Positions 8,672 to 16,234 of a DNA stretch of 64,000 nt are shown here, piece after piece (within the stretch, counting starts at the first letter, position 1; each line of letters starts with the position of its first letter). The position numbers and the translations under genes were made by a program. The DNA is from Streptococcus pantholopis (GTDB taxonomy: Bacteria > Bacillota > Bacilli > Lactobacillales > Streptococcaceae), in the NCBI RefSeq assembly GCF_001642085.1, contig NZ_CP014699.1, positions 434,001 through 498,000 of the forward strand, given 5' to 3'. Under the pieces are notes generated by a model. That model worked only from the letters and a program-made list of their open reading frames with translations. It was not told the DNA's origin and ran no database searches.

Positions 8672-9963
8672 ATAACTATTGTCTGTCTAAAATGATAATT
8701 TTTACTTGATGTCTGTATTGACAAGTTTGAATAGCGTTTTAGCATTTTGTTAATGGTTTTAAGACCAATACCGCGCCCTAAGCCTCTACTTGAGTAATCC
8801 TTATGGTAAATTAATTCCACAGGAACTCGCTCTTCTTTTGTAGTGTTCTCTACGATTAAGATATACTCATCTTCCTGATAAAAACAGGCAATTATTATAG
8901 CGGGTTTCTCAGCTTCCAAGGCAGCCTCAATAGCATTATCACACAAAATAGACAGCAGGCGAACGTAATCCAGCAAAGGAATGTCCGGAGCTCCAATTTT
9001 GTCTTTAACTTCAAGTTCAACCTCGATATGATAAGATTCTGCTTCTAAAACCTTAGCTGATAAAAGACTCTTTACAGCATCGTTATCAATATTAATTAAT
9101 CGTCCAATGTCGAATTTTTTATTTTGAACAAGATGCCCTGACTCTTCTAACACAGTGTTGTAAATTTTTCGTACCATATCCATATTATTTTGGTCGATTC
9201 CTTCTTTTAAGCTTGCTAAGATATTAGCATAATCATGGCGAAAGGCTCTTAATTCTTCGTACAATCCTTCAATTTGCTTACTATAGACTGATAAAGAGTG
9301 TAACTCATACTCACGCGCTGCTGCAACTTCCCCCTCCAGCCAATTCTGGTAGGAACGGTTCATGTAAGATAGCATTAGAATGAAGAAAATGAAATAAAAA
9401 ATAACTAACCACTGACGGTAAGGCAAAGTTGGAACTCCACCATAAACATCCATTCCAGTTAAAAATTCAATCCCTATATAGTAAAAAATCATAGTTGTGT
9501 TTGTAAAAATTAAAACTTTTTTTAATTTTTTCACCTCACTCAGCATGATAAAAGTTTGAAAGTTAATTTTAGAAAGCTTTACCATTAAGAAATATATGAT
9601 TATTACTGAAATTTCTGTAATGATAAACAATCCATCATTTTTGCTTAAATCAATATAATTAATGTGCAACATAGGGAAGATAAAGAAACTAATAATTCTT
9701 TTAAAAGCGCTCTCTACAACCCATGGAATGCTTCCATAAAATATATAGAGAGAAAGAGGCTGTGTTTTATCTTTCAAGTAGGATAGAAGCATCAAAATTA
9801 AAATTCGGCCGATAATTGTATAAAACCATGTAAAATCTATAATAAAGAAGGATAGACCTATTATTGCTATTTCCCATAACTTTAATTTTTCGCCTCTAAC
9901 GTTGGAGTAAATCAGCATAATGACAGGATAATAAGCTAGCTCACTCAGATAATGGCTTATCAT
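8653..9963 (-). CDS. comD: Pheromone-sensing histidine kinase ComD (HPK10 type)
   Basis: A 436-residue sensor kinase. Residues 1-205 hold six or seven membrane segments that would bind the processed ComC peptide. The cytoplasmic part has the HPK10 signature with the phosphorylated histidine in AFRHDYANIL (H243), the N-box in LCDNAIEAA (N343) and the G-box in GLGRGIGLKT (395-402). It phosphorylates ComE, encoded four bases upstream in the same operon. Length and topology agree with ComD/BlpH kinases of streptococci. Confidence 0.9.
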   Translation of the reverse strand: MISHYLSELAYYPVIMLIYSNVRGEKLKLWEIAIIGLSFFIIDFTWFYTIIGRILILMLLSYLKDKTQPLSLYIFYGSIPWVVESAFKRIISFFIFPMLHINYIDLSKNDGLFIITEISVIIIYFLMVKLSKINFQTFIMLSEVKKLKKVLIFTNTTMIFYYIGIEFLTGMDVYGGVPTLPYRQWLVIFYFIFFILMLSYMNRSYQNWLEGEVAAAREYELHSLSVYSKQIEGLYEELRAFRHDYANILASLKEGIDQNNMDMVRKIYNTVLEESGHLVQNKKFDIGRLINIDNDAVKSLLSAKVLEAESYHIEVELEVKDKIGAPDIPLLDYVRLLSILCDNAIEAALEAEKPAIIIACFYQEDEYILIVENTTKEERVPVELIYHKDYSSRGLGRGIGLKTINKMLKRYSNLSIQTSSKNYHFRQTIVIKKTFD

Positions 9964-9967
9964 CTTC

Positions 9968-10699
9968 TCACCTCATCTCACTCAAGAGGGCTTTTACTTT
10001 ATCTCTGGAAACTAGACAGTAATCCCCTGTTTCAAAGTAGGCACTCCGTCTTTGTTTATCAAATCTTTTGACATTATCCACATTGATAACAAAAGAACGA
10101 TGGCATTTGAAGAGACGTTTGTCAGATTTAGCCACTTCTGCGATGGTTGCATAAAATTCAAACCTGTCATTTTTTGTATGTAAAATAACACGATGTGCAG
10201 CAGGAGATGTTTCAAAATAAAGAATATCATTATAAGGTATGCGTACTCGTGCTTTTGATGTTTCAAATAAATAATAACTCTCACCAAAATAACCAGATTG
10301 GTGCTTCATGGCTTCTTTTAAACACAGTTCTATACGTTCACTGAAATCCTGCTTATTCAGATTTTTATCGATAAAATCGATGGCCCCTACCAGCGATTGA
10401 TAAGTTATGAGCATAAATTCTGAATGACTTGTGATAAAAACAATAATGGCTGTTGCATCTTTTTCACGGATAGCTTTGGCAACCTCTATCCCTTGCTTTT
10501 TATCCTCTTTAATTTCTAAATCAAGAAAGAAAATTTGATGTTCCCCTTTTTCAGATGACTTAGCTATAATATCCTTTGAAGAACTAAAAGTCTCTAATCT
10601 TTGATAAAGCCAATGATTTTTTGACATAATCGCTTCAATTTCACGCTCCATACGAAATTGTTGAATGATATCATCCTCAAGTATATAAATATCTAACAT
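9968..10699 (-). CDS. comE: Response regulator ComE (LytTR DNA-binding)
   Basis: A 243-residue regulator. The receiver domain (1-~125) has the acidic pocket (EDD at 8-10) and the phosphate acceptor D60 in QIFFLDLEI. The C-terminal LytTR domain (~145-243) binds paired direct repeats. ComE is expected to act on the seven ComE-type promoters of this region (comC, the bacteriocin operons and the exporter gene). It is the first gene of comE-comD. A single box-like sequence, ACCATTTGCGA, lies within its 5' leader near 10718 and could allow feedback. Confidence 0.9.
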   Translation of the reverse strand: MLDIYILEDDIIQQFRMEREIEAIMSKNHWLYQRLETFSSSKDIIAKSSEKGEHQIFFLDLEIKEDKKQGIEVAKAIREKDATAIIVFITSHSEFMLITYQSLVGAIDFIDKNLNKQDFSERIELCLKEAMKHQSGYFGESYYLFETSKARVRIPYNDILYFETSPAAHRVILHTKNDRFEFYATIAEVAKSDKRLFKCHRSFVINVDNVKRFDKQRRSAYFETGDYCLVSRDKVKALLSEMR

Positions 10700-10815
10700 A
10701 AACCTTCCCTAACATTCACCATTTGCGATGGTTTTATTGTAACATAAAAGAGACTTGGCTCATTTCCTAGAGCTTAAAATACTCTTAAGAGGATATTTCA
10801 TTTCTATAATGCAAC

Positions 10816-11778
10816 TTACCTTTCTTTAATATTTTTTGGAGTTCGTTTCAGTAAAACGAATCCTAAGGCAGAAATAATAAAACCGTAAAAGGAAAATCGA
10901 TTGCCATTCATACCTAAGTGAGGCAGAATCTTTTTTTGGACTGTACTGTTTTTTTCCACATGTATCTTTGGGAAACTTTCATTATCTGGAATAAATGGTG
11001 CTGCTTGAGCAGCGTCCATGATGTCTTGAGACAAAGCAGCATCTGGTGTTTGAGTATGACTGTTTTCTAAGCTCTTATTTCCCGTTTCTGCCGTCCCACT
11101 GGCAGTATCAGCTTCCACCCTAGCTGTTGGGGTATCGTCATAGAACAGATGATCATAGAGTTCTTGGCCGGAAATACCGCTGCCGATCCAAGTGCTTATT
11201 ACTCTTCCATTTTGCAAACGAATGGTAGTTGGTGTTCCAGGGATACCGAGCGTAACGTAAAGAAAATGTTTTGCCCCTTCATCAAAATCTTCGCTATCAG
11301 TATTATAATACTCTAAACGATTGTCTATTAAAGCGTTGAATGCCTTTAAAGCTGGTGAGAATTGGCGGCAGTAGTAACAAGTCGGACGTCCGATATAAAT
11401 CACATGCTCTTTCCCGTCTTCTGCAAACATAGAATAAACTTCAGTAATCGGGACTTGATTAAAATTGCTTATATTTTCCTCATACTGATAAATCGTTATT
11501 TCCGTTTCTTCGTTTTCCTCTGCCTCGTCAAATGCAACAGCAGCTGGCGACTCCTCCTCTGCTGGCAAAGCGTCTCCGTCAAGGGCCGCATAGCTATTTT
11601 CAGCGGCTTCACCTCTCGGGTCTGCCTCTTCCGATTTTATATTTTCTTCAGTATCGTTAACAGCAACAGCCGCATCAGCCGGCTGAATGGCTTCTTCGTC
11701 AGCAAATACCGCTGCTGTAATCATAGAAACAATAGCTGCTGCTAAGAAAATCATTAATTTCAAAGTTTTTCTTTTCAT
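10816..11778 (-). CDS. Secreted, surface-anchored thioredoxin-like protein (bacteriocin accessory type)
   Basis: A 320-residue protein with a signal peptide (residues 1-~26), a long acidic Glu/Ala/Asp-rich linker (~28-100), and a thioredoxin-like domain (~100-215) with active-site CYYC (C134, C137) and a cis-proline region GIPGTPTT. A second linker is followed by a C-terminal LPHLG at 285-289, a hydrophobic helix and a basic tail, which has the shape of a sortase signal although Thr is replaced by Leu. Thioredoxin-like accessory proteins often accompany disulfide-containing bacteriocins such as the pediocin-like peptides encoded next door. Disulfide formation in those peptides is the likely role (inference). 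Confidence 0.75.
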   Translation of the reverse strand: MKRKTLKLMIFLAAAIVSMITAAVFADEEAIQPADAAVAVNDTEENIKSEEADPRGEAAENSYAALDGDALPAEEESPAAVAFDEAEENEETEITIYQYEENISNFNQVPITEVYSMFAEDGKEHVIYIGRPTCYYCRQFSPALKAFNALIDNRLEYYNTDSEDFDEGAKHFLYVTLGIPGTPTTIRLQNGRVISTWIGSGISGQELYDHLFYDDTPTARVEADTASGTAETGNKSLENSHTQTPDAALSQDIMDAAQAAPFIPDNESFPKIHVEKNSTVQKKILPHLGMNGNRFSFYGFIISALGFVLLKRTPKNIKER

Positions 11779-11805
11779 AAACTCTCCTTAGAATTGAAAT
11801 AAAAT

Positions 11806-11925
11806 GAGAGTGGAACAGTTGATTAGGAAAATTCTTATCCCCTGCGCCAAACGCATTTAGCTAAAAAAGTGAAACGAGGCAGGACATTTGTCCCAGCCTC
11901 AATTGTCTGCAAGTTATAATCTCAA
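11806..11925. repeat. Short copy of the TGGGAC-type intergenic repeat
   Basis: This stretch carries the blocks GAGAGTGGAACAG, 'ttcttatcccctg', 'gcgccaaacgcat', 'aaaaaagtgaaacgaggca' and 'tttgtcccagcct' in the order seen in the longer copies at 23280-23475 and, reversed, at 38130-38312. It appears to be an internally deleted copy. The rest of the gap to 12110 holds no recognisable gene. Confidence 0.7.
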
Positions 11926-12110
11926 AGACGATCAAAATAATTTCGCTGTTCTAAACCAATAGAAGTATTAGTGACTTGCCATTTCTTTTGATATCAAATC
12001 AATAAATGATGTAACATTAAATTCCCGTCATCATCAAATGAGATAAGCAGCTGCTGTAAAAAGAGAGGTTAAGTAGAAACCGCTAAATTTCTTCCTTAAC
12101 AAAATATTTT

Positions 12111-12413
12111 TTAAAACATAAGTCCGCTTACAGCTAATCCACGGCCCAAATTTGTCTTCAGTTGACCATAAGATGCAATTTTTTTGTAAAATTCACCGAC
12201 ATCTGAACTCATTGCTGTTTTTTTGGAAATATTTTGAATCCCGATGTTCCGTAATCTCTCTGCTAATGTCGTTAAAGCTTTTTCAAATTCTTTTTTATTT
12301 TCAATATCTTTTTTAAAGTCAACAAGGACTTGACGCTCATTGTCCTTAGTTTTTACATTTAAAATAAGATTATAAACGTCGTTTATAATTTGTTCTTCAG
12401 TTAGTTTAGACAT
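12111..12413 (-). CDS. Bacteriocin immunity protein (enterocin A immunity-like)
   Basis: A 100-residue, charged, helical cytoplasmic protein with the size and composition of the four-helix-bundle immunity proteins of pediocin-like bacteriocins. It lies 14 bases downstream of the bacteriocin gene at 12428 in the same operon. Immunity proteins of this class block the man-PTS receptor once bacteriocin has bound. The position directly after the toxin gene is the main support; family similarity was judged by eye. Confidence 0.7.
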   Translation of the reverse strand: MSKLTEEQIINDVYNLILNVKTKDNERQVLVDFKKDIENKKEFEKALTTLAERLRNIGIQNISKKTAMSSDVGEFYKKIASYGQLKTNLGRGLAVSGLMF

Positions 12414-12427
12414 ATAGAGATCCTTTA

Positions 12428-12658
12428 TTATTTAGCAAAATATCCCCCTGCAAGTGAAGATACCCAGCCAATTGCAATGACATCTGTTGTGGCTTGAAAA
12501 GCTCCTTTAGTCACAACATAGCCCCATTCTCCATTACTATAGCGGCAAGAATAGCCATTTGCTGCATAGTAAACAGGTTTGCAAATGCCGGTTCCTCCAC
12601 CTTCCATTGCTGAAAGCTGTGTATCTGTTATTGTTTTAAACTGCTCTAGTGTTTTCAA
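12428..12658 (-). CDS. Pediocin-like (class IIa) bacteriocin precursor, variant YYAANG box
   Basis: From a TTG start at 12658 behind AGGGAG the product has a 21-residue double-glycine leader (ending SAMEGG) and a mature peptide of about 55 residues. In-frame ATGs near 12697 give a longer leader but no ribosome-binding site. The mature part has KPVYYAANGYSC and GEWGY, which line up with the YYGNGVxC...W box of class IIa bacteriocins, with YGNG changed to AANG. There are only two cysteines, one before and one inside the box. The C-terminal half is hydrophobic. A ComE-type promoter lies upstream and immunity downstream. Confidence 0.75.
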   Translation of the reverse strand: MKTLEQFKTITDTQLSAMEGGGTGICKPVYYAANGYSCRYSNGEWGYVVTKGAFQATTDVIAIGWVSSLAGGYFAK

Positions 12659-12745
12659 GTTCTGCTCCCTGATTCTTTTTATTATCTTTGTCATCATGGC
12701 TGACAACTTTATTTTAACAAAGTTTTGTTTTGAAAGTCGTTTAAG

Positions 12746-12777
12746 TCATAAATTGTTAATTTTAAGTCGTGAATGGT
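12746..12777 (-). promoter_or_regulatory. ComE-type direct repeat of the 12.7 kb bacteriocin operon
   Basis: On the plus strand the boxes read TCATAAATTGT and TCGTGAATGGT, 10 bases apart. They are the reverse of the comC boxes, as expected for a gene on the minus strand. The block is almost identical to the one at 13478-13509. Confidence 0.8.
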
Positions 12778-12829
12778 GATCTGTCTTGAAACCAAACTTT
12801 TTAAATAATCTCTAGGACTTTTTATCCAG

Positions 12830-12865
12830 TCAAAAAGCTGATAGGACCAGCTATCAGCTTGAAAA
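12830..12865 (-). terminator. Terminator after the 13.2 kb bacteriocin/immunity cassette
   Basis: A perfect hairpin, AAGCTGATAG with CTATCAGCTT around a six-base loop, followed on the minus strand by TTTTT. The same hairpin is repeated at 13563-13596, so terminator and promoter together form a repeated boundary between cassettes. Confidence 0.85.
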
Positions 12866-12878
12866 TACATATAGTATA

Positions 12879-13175
12879 TTAGTATCCATATCTAATATTT
12901 GATAAACTTCGCAGTCTTTTTAACTGTTTTGATTGTTCTTCAGACAGCTGAATCTTATTCTCTGCCAAAACTTTGGATAACTCTATATTCATTCTGCTTA
13001 AGATTAATGGGCTAGATGTACCATTTGACTCTAGTTCCTTGCGGTAAGAAATAAAAAAGCTTTTTAATGGTCTAAATTTGAAATCTTTGCCAAAAGATTC
13101 TAATAAGTCATCAATAATGGCTACAGCTTCTTTGCTTCTCTCTTTGCCGCCAGAAAACCATCTTAAGCTTACCAT
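12879..13175 (-). CDS. Bacteriocin immunity protein, translationally coupled
   Basis: A 98-residue basic, helical protein resembling enterocin A-type immunity proteins. The ATG at 13175 overlaps the TAA of the bacteriocin gene (TAATG) and has AGGAGG nine bases upstream, which decides the start against an in-frame codon at 13199. The tight coupling to the toxin gene ensures co-production. It differs clearly from the other immunity protein at 12111, as expected for different specificities. Confidence 0.8.
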   Translation of the reverse strand: MVSLRWFSGGKERSKEAVAIIDDLLESFGKDFKFRPLKSFFISYRKELESNGTSSPLILSRMNIELSKVLAENKIQLSEEQSKQLKRLRSLSNIRYGY

Positions 13176-13393
13176 TAGATAATTCCTCCTGAATGCCATC
13201 CGGCATTTCCACCAGTTAGAAGGTTCATTGCTGAATTATTTGCAATTGTAGTAACTGTTTGAGACCAATTCACCCAGCATTTATTTTCATTGCAATACAA
13301 TCCATTGCCATAGTAAGTCGTCTTCCCACCCTCAATAGCTGAAATCTGTGCATCTGTCATTGTTTCAAATTGTTCTAAAGTTTTTGCTGTCAT
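13175..13393 (-). CDS. Pediocin-like (class IIa) bacteriocin precursor
   Basis: From the ATG at 13393 the product is 72 residues: a 23-residue double-glycine leader ending ISAIEGG and a ~49-residue mature peptide. The mature part contains [18 protein letters not shown], the class IIa YGNGxxCxxxxC..W box with its two cysteines in place for the N-terminal disulfide. A Gly/Asn-rich C-terminus ([12 protein letters not shown]) follows. In-frame ATGs at ~13429 would only lengthen the leader. Such peptides kill related Gram-positive bacteria through the mannose PTS. The operon has a ComE-type promoter and its own terminator. Confidence 0.92.
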   Translation of the reverse strand: MTAKTLEQFETMTDAQISAIEGGKTTYYGNGLYCNENKCWVNWSQTVTTIANNSAMNLLTGGNAGWHSGGII

Positions 13394-13477
13394 AGTTAAT
13401 CTCTGCTTTCTTTTTTTATTTGTCATCATGATTGACATTTTTATTTTATCAAAGTTTTATTGTAAAATTTGCCTCAA

Positions 13478-13509
13478 TCATAAATTGTTAATTTTAAGTC
13501 GTGAATGGT
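13478..13509 (-). promoter_or_regulatory. ComE-type direct repeat of the 13.4 kb bacteriocin operon
   Basis: Plus-strand boxes TCATAAATTGT and TCGTGAATGGT are 10 bases apart, and the following sequence is nearly identical to that at 12746-12860. Promoter and terminator together were copied between the two cassettes. Confidence 0.8.
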
Positions 13510-13562
13510 GATCTGTCTTGAAACCAAACTTTTTAAATAATCTATAGGCCTTTTTGTCCAGT

Positions 13563-13596
13563 TAAAAAGCTGATAGGACCAGCTATCAGCTTGAAA
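13563..13596 (-). terminator. Terminator after the 15.1-13.65 kb bacteriocin operon
   Basis: The same hairpin as at 12830 (AAGCTGATAG / CTATCAGCTT), with a T-run on the minus strand. It lies 56 bases after the membrane-protein gene ending at 13652. Confidence 0.85.
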
Positions 13597-13651
13597 AAAT
13601 GATCAATTACGATGAAAATAGACGACTGATGTCATACGACCGTGTTATAAA

Positions 13652-14038
13652 TTATTTTTTTATGGGGATATTATTTGAACTTATAATAAAACCTATTGTG
13701 TAAAACATAACTAAAATATGCCATTCAAAAAATAGCAAGAAAGCATGCTTTTGTACAGTATTAATGATAAGTAATAATAAAACCATTAACAAAAACCAAA
13801 GTGTTTTTTTGACGTAAGAAATATAATTTTTTAAACATTGCTTTAAGCTTATCACCTCATGAAATTTTCTATAAAAAATAATATGAAGAAGAAGCTCGAT
13901 AACTGTACTTGTCAATACTAAAACAATAATTGCAGAAAACGGAATTCCTATTAGATACCCTGCCCACTCTATCAATAATTCAGACAGGACTATTGCGGTT
14001 AAAACACGAATTTGATTATTCAAAAGAACACCTACCAA
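13652..14038 (-). CDS. Membrane protein, candidate bacteriocin immunity
   Basis: A 128-residue protein with about four hydrophobic helices and a basic C-terminal tail. There is no ATG; translation would start at TTG 14038 or a nearby in-frame TTG, with a poor ribosome-binding site. It lies four bases after the end of a broken bacteriocin gene in the same operon, the usual position for an immunity gene. No family was recognised. Immunity is inferred from position and topology only. Confidence 0.5.
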   Translation of the reverse strand: MVGVLLNNQIRVLTAIVLSELLIEWAGYLIGIPFSAIIVLVLTSTVIELLLHIIFYRKFHEVISLKQCLKNYISYVKKTLWFLLMVLLLLIINTVQKHAFLLFFEWHILVMFYTIGFIISSNNIPIKK

Positions 14039-14041
14039 GAA

Positions 14042-14276
14042 TTAATGGGTCCTTAACAAAGCCCATACCGAGGTACAGTATTGAGCGCCGTATATACCAC
14101 CTGCTATTGCACCAGGGACATTGCCGATTAAACCGCCAACAGCTGCCCCTCCAGCCGTACAAATCCCAAGGGCTTGTCCAAATTCTCCTGCTGAAATACT
14201 ATTCCCGCCTTTAATTAATAACAGAAAGTTGGTTGCTATCCAATATATTAACTGATTTCAAATTTTTTGCATTCAT
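14042..14276 (-). pseudogene. Frameshifted double-glycine bacteriocin gene
   Basis: An ATG at 14276 behind AGGAG starts a normal leader (MNAKNLKSVNILDSNQLSVI) that runs into a stop within a duplicated AATT just before the expected GG. In the next frame the sequence continues as KGGNSISAGEFGQALG and a Gly/Ala-rich GxxxG segment ending in TSVWALLRTH. Removing four bases restores a leader ending in IKGG followed by a ~47-residue class IIb-like peptide. The gene is probably inactive, unless the four-base change is a sequencing error. Confidence 0.75.
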
Positions 14277-14294
14277 AGTAATAATTCTCCTGTA

Positions 14295-14504
14295 TTAATG
14301 CGACCAAATTAAGCTAGCGGCAGCTCCTCCAGCCGCACATGCTGCATATGCATAAGGTGGTAAAAACATTCCAGTTTGAGCACACAGTACTACCCCCTCG
14401 ACAGCTCCGCCAAATCCTGTCAAAAATGCATTAGCACTGTTTTTTCCTCCACCTTCAACGGCTGAAAGTTCTGTATCTGTTAATGTAACAAATTGTTCTA
14501 ATAT
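14295..14504 (-). pseudogene. Bacteriocin gene that has lost its start
   Basis: The frame contains the second half of the standard leader (LEQFVTLTDTELSAVEGG) and a Gly/Ala-rich mature part (GFGGAVEGVVLCAQ ... AGGAAASLIWSH). Homology to the neighbouring genes stops at the codons for LEQF. Upstream there is no ATG, GTG or TTG and no ribosome-binding site; the sequence continues instead with ACTATCCTAG, which partly resembles the start of the 14554-14700 gene. It looks like a recombination junction that removed the first codons. Confidence 0.65.
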
Positions 14505-14553
14505 ATCTAGGATAGTACACAGTAAAATAACAAAATAGAGTAGGTCATAGGGA

Positions 14554-14700
14554 TTAATTTGCTTTATTTATGTTATACAGTATAAGCACTGTGAAAAAAA
14601 CGAGAATTGTTCCCACTAAAATATCATCTGTTGATAAAATTGCTTTCACCCCCATTGATAAAAACAGTATATTTTTTAGGATAGTTCTCCAATTTTTCAT
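14554..14700 (-). CDS. 48-residue membrane peptide, candidate immunity
   Basis: The ATG overlaps the stop of the preceding bacteriocin gene (ATGA), so the two are translationally coupled. The product begins [13 protein letters not shown] and has two short hydrophobic segments (~10-20, ~27-43). Size, topology and coupling are typical of immunity peptides of class IIb-like bacteriocins. No sequence family was recognised. Confidence 0.6.
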   Translation of the reverse strand: MKNWRTILKNILFLSMGVKAILSTDDILVGTILVFFTVLILYNINKAN

Positions 14701-14879
14701 CTACAAAAACTTCCAGCTGCTACCCCACCAGTCGCCATAGCTACACCTACACCAACAGGTCCTGCTATTGCTAGTCCGCCATATATAGATGCTGCTACTA
14801 AGGCAGCGCATGTTGGGCTAACTTTTCCACCAACAATCATCTCTAGTTCATTATCTTCAATTAACTGAAACTGTTCCAT
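14697..14879 (-). CDS. Double-glycine bacteriocin precursor (60 aa)
   Basis: The peptide [18 protein letters not shown] is an 18-residue double-glycine leader, followed by a 42-residue Gly/Ala-rich mature part with two cysteines (SPTCAALV and SFCR) and GxxxG-like spacing. The leader differs from the MNTKTLEQF type of its neighbours. It lies 29 bases after the previous bacteriocin gene, in the same ComE-controlled operon, and overlaps the downstream 48-residue gene. It may work with the peptide at 14909 as a two-component bacteriocin, which is inferred from adjacency. Confidence 0.75.
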   Translation of the reverse strand: MEQFQLIEDNELEMIVGGKVSPTCAALVAASIYGGLAIAGPVGVGVAMATGGVAAGSFCR

Positions 14880-14908
14880 AAAATAATACCTCTTTCATAA
14901 AAATAAGT

Positions 14909-15109
14909 TTATCTACAAACTCTAAGTGCCGTTGCACCGCCGAGTACAGCAGCTCCTCCTGGTCCAGCAAACAAAAAACCTGCACCAGCCATCCCTGCAG
15001 TTCCTAGTACGCATGCAAGATCTCTTCCGTCTTTGTTTTTTCCACCTTCAACGGCTGAAAGTTCTGTATCTGTCAATGTAACAAATTGTTCTAAAGTTTT
15101 TGTATTCAT
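14909..15109 (-). CDS. Double-glycine bacteriocin precursor (66 aa)
   Basis: A 23-residue leader ending LSAVEGG is followed by a 43-residue peptide, KNKDGRDLACVLGTAGMAG and onwards, rich in Gly/Ala with GxxxG motifs and cysteines near both ends (ACVL, RVCR). The features fit class IIb (NlmAB/Blp-like) pore-forming peptides. It is the first gene of an operon with a ComE-type box at 15193-15224 and a GGGAGGTAATTCAA ribosome-binding site repeated before the genes at 15492 and 16636. Confidence 0.8.
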   Translation of the reverse strand: MNTKTLEQFVTLTDTELSAVEGGKNKDGRDLACVLGTAGMAGAGFLFAGPGGAAVLGGATALRVCR

Positions 15110-15192
15110 TTGAATTACCTCCCAAAAACATTTTTGTCGTTGCAGCTGACAAACTTTAGTTTAACAAATTTTCTGGAAGATAAATGCCCAAG

Positions 15193-15224
15193 TCATCATT
15201 TGTCGTTTTTAGGTCGTAAATAGT
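15193..15224 (-). promoter_or_regulatory. ComE-type direct repeat of the 15.1 kb operon
   Basis: Plus-strand boxes TCATCATTTGT and TCGTAAATAGT are 10 bases apart. The promoter-to-leader block is shared with the genes starting at 15695 and 16866, which indicates duplication of promoter plus leader. Confidence 0.75.
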
Positions 15225-15281
15225 CATTTTTTTGTATTTTCATGATTTTTACCATTCCCGATTTGACTTTGACTAAATAAC

Positions 15282-15311
15282 AAAAAGGCTGGCAGATAAA
15301 CTACCAGCTTA
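15282..15311 (-). terminator. Terminator after the 15.7 kb bacteriocin operon
   Basis: Arms AAGGCTGG and CCAGCTT around an 11-base loop, with TTTTT on the minus strand, 20 bases after the immunity-like gene. Confidence 0.65.
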
Positions 15312-15331
15312 GAATAATATAAAGATATCTT

Positions 15332-15484
15332 TTACTTTGAAATAGTCTTATATACTACTGAAAGAAACAAACCAACAAGATAAGGAAGTAAATACTTTGT
15401 TCCCCAAAAAGAAGTTATTACTCCCGCAATTCCTCCAATGGAGAGAAAGTACAGTATCTTTTTTGTATTTATTTTTTTCATCAT
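15332..15484 (-). CDS. Small membrane protein, candidate immunity
   Basis: From ATGATG at 15484 the product has 50 residues, MMKKINTKKILYFLSIGG and onwards, with two hydrophobic helices. It begins eight bases after the bacteriocin stop. A longer in-frame start overlapping the bacteriocin gene is less likely. The role is inferred from its position directly after the toxin gene. Confidence 0.6.
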   Translation of the reverse strand: MMKKINTKKILYFLSIGGIAGVITSFWGTKYLLPYLVGLFLSVVYKTISK

Positions 15485-15491
15485 ATAACAT

Positions 15492-15695
15492 TTACCACCA
15501 GCAAGTCGCTCCATAAGCAGCCAGACCGCCTGCAATGCCAGCTATACCACCAACTGGTCCACCACCAATAAGACCTCCAATACCGCCTGCTACACCAGCT
15601 TTATCTGCGTCTCTCCAATTGCACCCTCCCCCTTCAACGGCTGAAAGTTCTGCATCTGTCAATGTAGCAAATTGTTCAAAAGTTTTTATATTCAT
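15492..15695 (-). CDS. Double-glycine bacteriocin precursor (67 aa)
   Basis: The ATG at 15695 follows TTGGGAGGTAATTCAA. The leader (FATLTDAELSAVEGG at its end) is followed by a 44-residue mature peptide beginning GCNWRDADKAGVAGGIGG and ending ATCWW. It is unusually glycine-rich, with many GG and GxxxG motifs that favour helix packing in membranes, and has one cysteine near each end. This is the class IIb-like pattern. A ComE-type box lies at 15779-15810 and an immunity candidate downstream. Confidence 0.8.
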   Translation of the reverse strand: MNIKTFEQFATLTDAELSAVEGGGCNWRDADKAGVAGGIGGLIGGGPVGGIAGIAGGLAAYGATCWW

Positions 15696-15778
15696 TTGAA
15701 TTACCTCCCAAAAACATTTTTGTCGTTGCAACTGACAGATTTTAGTTTAACAAATTTTCTGGAAGATAAATGCTCAAG

Positions 15779-15810
15779 TCATCATTTGTCATTTTTAGGT
15801 CGTAAATGGT
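15779..15810 (-). promoter_or_regulatory. ComE-type direct repeat of the 15.7 kb operon
   Basis: Plus-strand boxes TCATCATTTGT and TCGTAAATGGT, 10 bases apart. Confidence 0.75.
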
Positions 15811-15859
15811 AAAACTTGGTTAAAACAAAAGCCGATAGACAAAAGTGCGCTGCCAGTTC

Positions 15860-16190
15860 CTAATACCTGTAATACATGATTAGATTCATGAATCGGTATG
15901 GTGTAGAGGTTGTTCGAAAAAGTCAAAATAACTACTATCCTCCTGAACCAAAATATAAAGTCCTTCTTGAAGGGCGTTCTAAAATGTCACTCTCCCTTGA
16001 TTATGCGTTTCCCAATGAGAGAATCCTTTCCAATTAGCTACTACAATACAAGAAAAATGAGTATACTATTGCTGAGAAAAACTTTGCTTAAACAAACGCA
16101 TTGAAGTCAAACTCAATAAAGACCTATCCCTGTACAATACAGGGATAGGTCCTTTCAATAATTAATTGTCCAACTTTTTGGGGTCAGTAC
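15860..16190 (+). mobile_element. Remnant of an IS3-family (IS150-like) element
   Basis: A degraded orfA frame (15888-16037) reads YYPPEPKYKVLLEGRSKMSL and LDYAFPNERILSN before a stop, resembling the N-terminal helix-turn-helix region of IS3-family OrfA. Further residues (LLQYKKNEYTIAEK) follow after the stop. The right end, 16168-16190, reads TCCAACTTTTTGGGGTCAG, a typical inverted-repeat end of this group. The left end and the catalytic orfB are gone. It marks a rearrangement inside the bacteriocin region. Confidence 0.7.
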
Positions 16191-16234
16191 ACAATAGAGT
16201 TGCTTTAAACTTTAGTTTTAGATATAAGTGAGAT

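Noticed and set aside
13930..14214. A 94-codon plus-strand frame in the bacteriocin region
   Set aside because: It is antisense to a broken bacteriocin gene and a membrane-protein gene, without a ribosome-binding site.
15910..16104. A 64-codon frame read as a separate small gene
   Set aside because: It runs in another frame through the degraded IS3-family orfA; the transposase frame explains the sequence.
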